From assembly GCF_021532655.1 (NCBI RefSeq), contig NZ_JAKGAS010000001.1, positions 62,001 to 126,000 on the forward strand: DNA of 64,000 bases, read 5' to 3'. The notes beneath the pieces were generated by a model that had not been told where the DNA came from, did no database searches, and worked only from the letters and a program-made list of their open reading frames with translations. Within the stretch, counting starts at the first letter, position 1. Each line of letters begins with the position of its first letter. Of this stretch, positions 57,435 to 64,000 are shown piece after piece. Source of the DNA: Paraglaciecola algarum (GTDB taxonomy: Bacteria; Pseudomonadota; Gammaproteobacteria; Enterobacterales; Alteromonadaceae). The position numbers and the translations under genes were made by a program.

Positions 57435-58550
57435 ATGGCTATGGTTGTTAACAAACAACGTCAAGTCAGTTTAGATATTTTTCGTGGTGTGACATTGGCG
57501 GCTATGTTACTGGTTAATAATCCAGGCTCTTGGTCAGATGTTTATGCTCCTTTATTACATGCCAGTTGGCATGGTTTAACTCCTACCGATCTTATCTTCC
57601 CCTTTTTTATGTTTATTGTTGGCGCGGCTATGTTTCATTCAATGCAGAGTTTTGTGCCTAGCAAGGGGCAGCCCGGTAATATTCCCTGGTTTAAAATTGC
57701 CAAACGCACTTTAGTACTCTTCGTTATCGGTTTTTTATTAAATATATTTCCTTTCACAGGAGAGCCTGAAAGCTGGCGGGTAATGGGAGTGTTGCAGCGT
57801 ATCGCCTTGTGTTACGGCATATCTGCAGTGTTAATTTGTGTCTTGACTCGTAAACAAATATTAGTCGCTAGTATCGTTATTTTAGTTAGCTATTGGTTAT
57901 TGTTACATCTGGCTGATCCACCATTCACGTTAGAAAATAATTTAGTACGTCGCTTAGATATCACCATTTTAGGCGCTAGTCATTTGTATCAAGGTTTTGG
58001 TGTGGCTTTTGATCCTGAAGGTTTACTCAGTTGTCTACCGGCAGTGGTGACTGTATTGGCTGGGTTTTTAACCAGTGCCATGTTGGCAGAAAGCAAAAGT
58101 AACTTGGCTAAAATTAACACCTTGTTTATTTGGTCTTTGGTTGCGTTAGTGGTTTGTTACGTTTGGCAATGGTGGTTTCCAGTCAATAAAGCCCTATGGA
58201 CCAGTACTTATGTATTGTTAACTAATGCCTGTGCGTGGCTGTTTTTGATCGTCATAATTTATTTGCATGATGTAAAAGGCATAAAGCGGGGTTTTGCTTG
58301 GACCCAAGTGTATGGCTCTAATCCCTTGTTTATTTATGTGCTGTCTTGGTTGTTTGCGTCTTCTTTATATTTGGTTAAATGGACAAGCCAGAGCGGAACA
58401 ATGACCAATGCTCATCAATTCATTTTTGAATCTCTAAGTCAGTGGATGTCAGCTAAAAACGCTTCACTTGTATTTGCGCTATTAGTCGTTGGCTTATTTT
58501 ATTTATGCTCATTATTTTTATATAAACGCAAAATATTTGTGAAAATTTAG
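57435..58550 (+). CDS. NagX/DUF5009-like membrane acyltransferase
   Basis: A 371-residue protein with about ten membrane helices. The opening RQVSLDIFRGVTLAAMLLVNNPG and LTPTDLIFPFFMFIVGAAM match the family of heparan-alpha-glucosaminide N-acetyltransferase relatives (COG4299), called NagX in marine chitin/GlcNAc regulons. Its catalytic His may be in the LHASWHG segment. No other GlcNAc gene is adjacent, so the substrate is open. Two Met codons (MAMVV) are possible starts. Confidence 0.82.
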   Translation: MAMVVNKQRQVSLDIFRGVTLAAMLLVNNPGSWSDVYAPLLHASWHGLTPTDLIFPFFMFIVGAAMFHSMQSFVPSKGQPGNIPWFKIAKRTLVLFVIGFLLNIFPFTGEPESWRVMGVLQRIALCYGISAVLICVLTRKQILVASIVILVSYWLLLHLADPPFTLENNLVRRLDITILGASHLYQGFGVAFDPEGLLSCLPAVVTVLAGFLTSAMLAESKSNLAKINTLFIWSLVALVVCYVWQWWFPVNKALWTSTYVLLTNACAWLFLIVIIYLHDVKGIKRGFAWTQVYGSNPLFIYVLSWLFASSLYLVKWTSQSGTMTNAHQFIFESLSQWMSAKNASLVFALLVVGLFYLCSLFLYKRKIFVKI

Positions 58551-58576
58551 TTTTGTTTTCTAATGTTAATTGCTCA

Positions 58577-58600
58577 TAAGCCATTATAAATAATGGCTTA
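58577..58600. terminator. Hairpin between nagX-like gene and pepE
   Basis: An 11-bp perfect stem TAAGCCATTAT/ATAATGGCTTA has a 2-base loop. It includes the pepE stop codon and lies between two convergent genes. It lacks a clear T run on either strand, so its terminator role is likely but weak. Confidence 0.45.
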
Positions 58601-59276
58601 AATCCTGTTCCGGTTTTAATATCGAAATCGATTTAGCTTCAAACACAACACCTTCCAATTCACCTTTAAGAGTTAATTTATTCTGTTGTAACAACAAGGC
58701 ACAGCCTTCTCGAATGCCAATGACTGGAGTAGTGGGATTGAGTGTGCAAAATTCTTGAATACGTTCCGCACGAGTTTCACCGTTATGGCCAGGAGGCTGA
58801 TAATCCGTGTAGTGAGGATTAAGTTGAAACGGCACTAAGTTTAATGCCTCAAAACTTTTTGGTTGTACTATGGGCATGTCATTGGTGGTGCGAATGCTAT
58901 TGCCACAAATATTTGAGCCCGCACTCCAACCGATATAAGGCGTACCTTGATTTACCTTATCTTTAATCGCATTAATTAATTCTTGCTCATACACTTGGTG
59001 TAATAAATTAAAGGTATTGCCGCCACCCACAGCAATTGCTTGGGCTGACTGTATTGCTATTTCTGCGTCTGCGAATTGATGAAGCCCTTTAATGTTTAAA
59101 TGGGGAAGGGCGGTTTGGACTTTATTGGTATATTCATCCCAGCTAATGCTCACCCCTGCAAAAGGTATAAATACTAACTCGGTAATGCCCGATAAGTGAG
59201 CATTTATCATAGGGATAGCATGCTCTAGATATGACTCATCCCCTACGCGTGAACTACTAAGCATTAACACTTGCAT
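58584..59276 (-). CDS. pepE: Dipeptidase E (alpha-aspartyl dipeptidase)
   Basis: A 230-residue cytoplasmic S51 serine peptidase hydrolysing Asp-X dipeptides. It has VGGGNTFNLLHQ, the nucleophile Ser in YIGWSAGSNIC, and RTTNDMPIVQPKSFEALNL. The open frame continues 22 codons further up, but the start is set at ATG 59276 (MQVLMLSSSRVGDESYLEHA), which matches the E. coli PepE N-terminus. Confidence 0.93.
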   Translation of the reverse strand: MQVLMLSSSRVGDESYLEHAIPMINAHLSGITELVFIPFAGVSISWDEYTNKVQTALPHLNIKGLHQFADAEIAIQSAQAIAVGGGNTFNLLHQVYEQELINAIKDKVNQGTPYIGWSAGSNICGNSIRTTNDMPIVQPKSFEALNLVPFQLNPHYTDYQPPGHNGETRAERIQEFCTLNPTTPVIGIREGCALLLQQNKLTLKGELEGVVFEAKSISILKPEQDLSHYL

Positions 59277-59536
59277 CTTATTACTCTTTAATTTGGATAG
59301 GTTACTAAGCCAAGCATTATAAGCGGTTGGAATACTTTGCAAAGTGTAATTTCTCTAAGTTACCTAGCGGTTAATATCAACTGGTTTTGTCATTTTACCA
59401 GTAAGCTAACTGTCGGCTTGTGGCAAAATGTATTAATCCTAGAGCTTGAGTTCCAAGTAGTGCCTGGGTAAAACATAATGTCGAGTGCTTAAATAATTGC
59501 TAGACTGAATTAATTATTTCTTTGAATTAAATCAAA

Positions 59537-60427
59537 TTGATCTTTCCATTTTACATAGACTTGTTATTTTCAATTTATTGTAAGTTACGGCGTGGTAATG
59601 GCGTTTTGACTAGTTTTTTGTGTGGTTTGTTTCTCAGTATGAATTTGTTTTCTTCTACAACAGTTGCCCAAGAGCCCGCCAATTTAAAAGAGTTAAAAGT
59701 CATTCGGGGAGTGAGTAGTCAGCAAAGAACTACTCATTACTTTCATCAAATACTAGCAGAAGCTTTGTATCTAGAAGGTCAAGGAAGCGCCTATAAATTA
59801 ACGCCTGTTGACTTTGAATTTTCACAAAATCGAACACTTAAATTATTAAACTTAGATAATGTCTTAGATATTACATATAGCATGACATCGCCAGCTAGAG
59901 AAAAAGATTTTATTGCCATAAAAGTACCTTTGCTTAATGGGTTGTATGGTAAGCGAAGGTTGTTAGTTTTAGCTGATAATAAATTGAAGTTTGAACAATT
60001 GAGTATTTCACAGCTAAAACAATTAATAGCCTGCCAAGGCATGCATTGGCCTGATTATAACCGCTTAGATGCTAATGGTTTTTCGGTTTATGGGGTTATT
60101 GATTATGAAGCCAATTTTAAAATGTTAGGTAAGGGCCGTTGTGACTATTTTCCTAGAGGAATTGCGGAAATCGATCTAGATTTCAAAAAGTATAACGGGG
60201 TTTATGGAGATTTGGCGAAAGTAGACAATATTATGTTTGTTTACCATGCCCCAATCTATTTTTTTGTTGGCCAACATCAAAAAAAATTGGCAAATATTGT
60301 TGAATCGGGTTTGTTGCAAATGCAAGATAGTGGCAGGTTAGACCAAGCATTAGAGCAAAGCAATGCGTTCCCATTTGACCCTAACTTTGAAAAAAACGTT
60401 AGGCTCAAAATTGTCCATCTACAATAG
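59537..60427 (+). CDS. Periplasmic solute-binding-like protein
   Basis: Up to 296 residues. A signal peptide (LTSFLCGLFLSMNLFSSTTVAQ) is followed by a two-lobed SBP_bac_3-like domain: LKELKVIRGVSSQQRTTHYF, LNLDNVLDITYSMTSPAREK, VPLLNGLYGKRRLLV. Unlike typical binding proteins it has no transporter genes nearby. Relatives of this kind are often annotated only as transporter substrate-binding domain proteins. No ATG gives the signal peptide; the start is one of several TTG codons (59537 to 59606), and the later one gives a more usual signal length. Confidence 0.6.
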   Translation: MIFPFYIDLLFSIYCKLRRGNGVLTSFLCGLFLSMNLFSSTTVAQEPANLKELKVIRGVSSQQRTTHYFHQILAEALYLEGQGSAYKLTPVDFEFSQNRTLKLLNLDNVLDITYSMTSPAREKDFIAIKVPLLNGLYGKRRLLVLADNKLKFEQLSISQLKQLIACQGMHWPDYNRLDANGFSVYGVIDYEANFKMLGKGRCDYFPRGIAEIDLDFKKYNGVYGDLAKVDNIMFVYHAPIYFFVGQHQKKLANIVESGLLQMQDSGRLDQALEQSNAFPFDPNFEKNVRLKIVHLQ

Positions 60428-60677
60428 TGTAATGGATTAGTCAATTGGAAGCTCGCAACTAACGAAGCTGTTTTTTGATACTCGCAAATATTATTATATA
60501 TTCGAATTGAAAATCAATTTGTAATGTATATGTGCTACTAATTCTGGCAATCTTATCTTGAGTTTATTTTAGGGGATATTCTCCCCATGGATTCCCCAAA
60601 ATTAATTTTTAAGTCACTGACCTTTGACTCTAATATATTGGTTTTGTCGCTGTATTTTTAACCGGATTTATATGTAA

Positions 60678-61154
60678 ATGACTGAAAGTAATAAGAAAGT
60701 AAGTGTACTGTTTGTATGCCTGGGCAATATTTGTCGTTCGCCTAGTGCTGAAGCTGTGTTCAAGCATAAAGTGGCAGAACTTGGGTTGAATATAGAAATA
60801 GATTCAGCTGGTACTGCTGGTTATCATAAAGGAGCTGCACCTGATAAGCGTTCTCAAGCTGTGGGTCAAGATAGAGGGTTTAGTTTTAAAGGGTTAAAGT
60901 GCCGTAAAGTAGATGAAACTGACTTTGAGAAATTCGATTATATTTTGGCAATGGACAATAAAAATCTTACTGATTTGTTAGAAATTTGCCCAGAAGAATA
61001 TCAACATAAAATATCTTTATTTTTGAGTCACTGTGATTCGGAAGAAGACGAAGTACCGGATCCATATTACGGTGGAAAACGTGGTTTTGAGTATGTTTTA
61101 GATTTAATCGAAGAAGCCTCTACCGGATTATTAAAAACGATTCAGTCTCGTTAA
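60678..61154 (+). CDS. Low-molecular-weight protein tyrosine phosphatase
   Basis: A 158-residue enzyme with the P-loop VCLGNICRSPSAEAVF (nucleophile C14, R20 of CX5R) and the general acid in VPDPYYGG (about residue 133). No capsule or tyrosine kinase genes adjoin it, so it is probably a general LMW-PTP rather than an exopolysaccharide-cluster Wzb. Confidence 0.92.
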   Translation: MTESNKKVSVLFVCLGNICRSPSAEAVFKHKVAELGLNIEIDSAGTAGYHKGAAPDKRSQAVGQDRGFSFKGLKCRKVDETDFEKFDYILAMDNKNLTDLLEICPEEYQHKISLFLSHCDSEEDEVPDPYYGGKRGFEYVLDLIEEASTGLLKTIQSR

Positions 61155-61300
61155 GTAATCATAGGTGAAATAATTGGAAAAATTTGTGGTTTAAGGTTGA
61201 TATTTAAATGCATTACTACTAAGTTCTGCTGCCCAGTTTGTTGATTGGGGTTTAACCGACTACTTTTAACAATTATAGAATTATTACCTGAGGAAAAATC

Positions 61301-62644
61301 GTGAGCCAGTGGCAACCTGATAGTTGGCGTGCAAAGCCAATCGTGCAACAACCTACATATGAAGATAAACAAGAACTTAGCCAAGTTGAAGATACCCTTA
61401 AAAGTTATCCTCCTTTGGTATTTGCGGCTGAAACCCGTGAGTTGTTTAGACAATTAGGTGACGTAGCAGAAGGTAAAGGGTTTTTATTACAAGGTGGTGA
61501 TTGCGCAGAATCTTTCGATGAGTTTAATGCACCAAAAATCCGCGATACCTTTAAAGTTATTTTACAAATGGCCATTGTATTAACTTTTGCGGGTCGTTGT
61601 CCTGTGACTAAAGTCGCGCGTATGGCTGGGCAATATGCTAAGCCTCGTTCTGGTGACTTCGAAACCATTAATGGTGTGGCTTTACCTAGTTATCGTGGTG
61701 ATATTATTAATAGTTTTGAATTCACTAAAGAAGCTCGTCGTCCAGATCCTCAGCGCATGGTTGAGGCCTACCATAGAGGTGCATCTACCCTTAATTTATT
61801 GAGAGCTTTTGCTCAAGGTGGGTTGGCTGATTTACACGAAGTTAATCGCTGGAATATGGCCTTTGTGGAAAATAATCCACTGAAAGATAGATACCAAGAT
61901 TTAGCCAATCGCATTCAAGATTCATTAGAACTTATGAATGTGATGGGGATCAATGCGACTAACACCCCAACATTACGTGAAACTATGTTGTATACCTCTC
62001 ACGAAGCCTTGTTGTTAAATTACGAACAAGCGCTAACTCGTGTGGATACCTTAACCGGTGATTGGTACAACTGTTCTGCCCACATGTTGTGGATTGGCGA
62101 ACGTACTCGTCAACTTGACCACGCGCATATTGAATTCTTCCGAGGCATTCATAACCCAATCGGGGTGAAAGTCGGTCCAAGCATGCAAGAAGATGAATTA
62201 ATCCAGTTGATTGACGCACTTAATCCTAAAAATGAAGCCGGTCGCTTGACGTTAATTACGCGTATGGGCGCAGATAATTTAGAGCAAAATTTACCTAAGT
62301 TATTACGCCGAGTAAAACAAGAAGGTAAAAAAGTAGTGTGGAGCTCTGACCCTATGCATGGCAATACCTTTACCTCTGGTAGCGGTTATAAAACCCGTAA
62401 CTTTGATGCAATTTTACGAGAAATTCAGCAGTTTTTTGCTGCACATAAAGCGGAAGGTACACATGCCGGTGGTATTCATTTAGAAATGACAGGTCAACAT
62501 GTGACTGAGTGCACTGGCGGGGCTTATCAAATTGGCGATGCTGATTTAGCACAAGCCTATAAAACTCAATGTGATCCACGCTTAAATGCCGATCAAGTTT
62601 TAGAAATGGCATTTTTAGTGGCAGATCATTTAAGAGTCGGTTAA
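61301..62644 (+). CDS. Class II 3-deoxy-7-phosphoheptulonate synthase
   Basis: A 447-residue DAHP synthase of the plant/actinobacterial class II type, catalysing the first shikimate step (PEP plus erythrose 4-phosphate). Motifs: [14 protein letters not shown] (metal Cys), [50 protein letters not shown] and [15 protein letters not shown]. The start is GTG at 61301. Class II enzymes coexist with class I in many marine gammaproteobacteria. Confidence 0.95.
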   Translation: MSQWQPDSWRAKPIVQQPTYEDKQELSQVEDTLKSYPPLVFAAETRELFRQLGDVAEGKGFLLQGGDCAESFDEFNAPKIRDTFKVILQMAIVLTFAGRCPVTKVARMAGQYAKPRSGDFETINGVALPSYRGDIINSFEFTKEARRPDPQRMVEAYHRGASTLNLLRAFAQGGLADLHEVNRWNMAFVENNPLKDRYQDLANRIQDSLELMNVMGINATNTPTLRETMLYTSHEALLLNYEQALTRVDTLTGDWYNCSAHMLWIGERTRQLDHAHIEFFRGIHNPIGVKVGPSMQEDELIQLIDALNPKNEAGRLTLITRMGADNLEQNLPKLLRRVKQEGKKVVWSSDPMHGNTFTSGSGYKTRNFDAILREIQQFFAAHKAEGTHAGGIHLEMTGQHVTECTGGAYQIGDADLAQAYKTQCDPRLNADQVLEMAFLVADHLRVG

Positions 62645-62815
62645 TAAACATTCGTTAATTGAGAGCCGGTCAATAGAAGCTGGTTAATGTAACGTTGCTT
62701 ATATAGAGAGTTAATTAATATAAGCAAGACTTCTAACAATCGCAATTCAACAAGGCTAGGCTAAAACTTAAATAGTGGGGTGTAACTGATTGCACTCCTC
62801 TTCTCCCAGTGTTAT

Positions 62816-62836
62816 AAATAAAAATCATTTTCATTT
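62816..62836 (+). promoter_or_regulatory. Candidate Fur box upstream of feoAB
   Basis: The stretch AAATAAAAATCATTTTCATTT partly matches the Fur 19-mer (AATCATT core with flanking A/T hexamers). It lies 20 bp before the feoA start, the expected operator position for iron repression. The match is imperfect. Confidence 0.45.
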
Positions 62837-62856
62837 GTAATAGAGAGTAGTAGTTC

Positions 62857-63087
62857 GTGACACTTTGGGAAATTAAAAAGAAACAGACAGCCCTAGTCGA
62901 TGGACTTGATCCAACCTTAGTTCCTGCAGTACTTCAGCGTTTAAACGAAATGGGCTTTGCCAGTGGGCAAGGTATTAAGTGTTTGCGTCGCAGTCCACTA
63001 AGAGGGCCTATCGTATTGCAGTTAGGTGACTGTGTTTATTCCTTAGAACAAAACATCGCAAATCGTATCAATATCAGTTTGAGCTGA
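62857..63087 (+). CDS. feoA: Ferrous iron transport protein A
   Basis: A 76-residue SH3-like protein (LNEMGFASGQGIKCLRRSPL, GPIVLQLGDCVYSLEQNIANRI) that assists FeoB. The start is GTG at 62857. feoB follows 140 bp later on the same strand. Confidence 0.9.
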   Translation: MTLWEIKKKQTALVDGLDPTLVPAVLQRLNEMGFASGQGIKCLRRSPLRGPIVLQLGDCVYSLEQNIANRINISLS

Positions 63088-63227
63088 AATTAAACTCACT
63101 TTAACTTGTGTTAGACAAGAGGGCAATTCAGTCAAAGTTGCTAAAGCCTTCAGCTTCTCACTTATGGTAATGAGTGAAACAGTCAGTAAACATAAGTTGT
63201 TTAAGACAATCAATGAAAGACAATTAA

Positions 63228-64000
63228 TGAAAAATATCATCTTAGTGGGTAAACCTAATTCAGGTAAAAGTCTGCTGTTTAATCAAATGACAGGCATGCG
63301 ACAAAAAGTAGCAAACTTTCCAGGTGTGACTGTTGAATTAAAAAGTGGCCAGTTGGGGCAACATCAATTAGTTGATTTTCCCGGTACCTATTCTCTTAAA
63401 AGTTTATCTAAGGATGAAGAGCTTGCAATTGAAAAAATTCACGAAGCAATGCATAACCCAAAAACCGCTTTGGTGGTGTGTAACTTAGATGCCACACGTT
63501 TAGAAAGTAGTTTAGTTTTTGGTTTACAAGTTCGTGATTTAGCTTTGCAGCACAATAAAGGAGTTATTTTTGCTCTGAACATGATTGATGAGGTGCAACG
63601 TTTTGGCCATCAAATAGACACTAAACAACTAAGTAAAGACTTAGGCTGTGCAGTATTCGCTTTGTCGGCAAAAACGCTGATTGGTTTACAGGAATTTAAG
63701 CAAGCATTGTTAGATGCCGTGGAGCACGCTGAAGACTTTATTCCTGCAACCACAACTGAACCTGAGCAAGCTGTATTGGAGAACAGCCGCAGTTTATCTA
63801 AGCGGTACGGTATCAAAGCGGATGTAGTACTCAAGCGTCAGAATCGAATTGATGATTTTTTATTGAATAGTTTATTCGGTGGCTTGATATTTTTACTTAT
63901 TATGTTTTTGTTATTTCAAAGTATTTTTACCTGGGCGAGCCCATTGATGGATGCCGTCGAAATAGCCTTAGCAGAAGCAGCGAGTGTCGTCAGTTCAAGT
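63228..64000 (+). CDS. feoB: Ferrous iron transporter FeoB, 5' part
   Basis: 257 codons are visible before the window ends. The N-terminal G domain has G1 GKPNSGKSLLFNQMTG, the FPGVTVE segment, G3 DFPGTYSL, and G4 as NMID in ALNMIDEV. The GDI-like helical domain is followed by the first membrane helix (FGGLIFLLIMFLLFQSIF). FeoB imports Fe2+ under low oxygen or iron limitation. The start at ATG 63228 gives MKNIILVGKPN, the standard N-terminus. Full-length proteins are about 750 residues. Confidence 0.95.

Overview
The window is chromosomal DNA of a marine gammaproteobacterium, most likely in the Alteromonadales (a Glaciecola, Paraglaciecola or Alteromonas relative). This rests on the low GC content, the housekeeping gene orders (rpoE-rseABC-lepA-lepB-rnc-era; tig-clpP-clpX-lon-hupB-ppiD; ndk-rlmN-pilF-rodZ-ispG-hisS-yfgM-bamB-der), the YgfX/SdhE/YgfZ/NadB neighbourhood, and a large GH86 agarase/porphyranase typical of seaweed degraders. 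Genus is an inference; no 16S rRNA is present.

Layout. 1-1.9 kb: an SOS mutasome operon (imuA and a truncated imuB, minus strand) behind a strong LexA box. 2-9.8 kb: an accessory polysaccharide locus. It holds a 1795-residue modular GH86 enzyme ending in a dockerin, a small protein 13 bp downstream with a cohesin-like body and a PEP-CTERM-like anchor, and a divergently transcribed AraC-type regulator with a membrane-embedded N-terminus. 9.8-15 kb: a long inverted repeat, then slyD, ygfZ, sdhE-ygfX, a MaoC-like hydratase and nadB. 15-24.5 kb: the envelope-stress operon rpoE-rseA-rseB-rseC, lepA-lepB-rnc-era, pdxH, a TatD nuclease and ytjB. 24.9-29.5 kb: a four-gene ABC exporter operon of the Gld type. 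29.6-31.8 kb: DUF1415, folD, a MITE-like element and a DUF5062-type gene.

31.9-34.5 kb: a four-tRNA operon (Pro, Arg, His, Leu) followed by about 2 kb almost free of genes. That stretch is full of tiny hairpins and repeated words arranged as two facing arms around one small lipoprotein gene. 34.5-43.1 kb: the protein quality-control run tig, clpP, clpX, lon, hupB, ppiD, with a recognisable sigma-32 promoter before lon. 43.1-46.1 kb: a 58-residue membrane protein and a large phytase/esterase-like lipoprotein preceded by three PhoB half-sites in 11-bp phase. 46.3-56.3 kb: the ndk-to-der housekeeping run. 56.4-64 kb: assorted metabolic and membrane genes, ending in feoA and the 5' part of feoB, which runs off the window.

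The most interesting system is the putative agar-degrading cohesin/dockerin pair at 2-8 kb. The secreted enzyme carries the dockerin and the neighbouring gene supplies a candidate surface anchor with a cohesin-like fold. A membrane AraC protein with a palindromic site nearby is the obvious candidate regulator. All function calls come from reading the sequence and recalling families; no database search was run.
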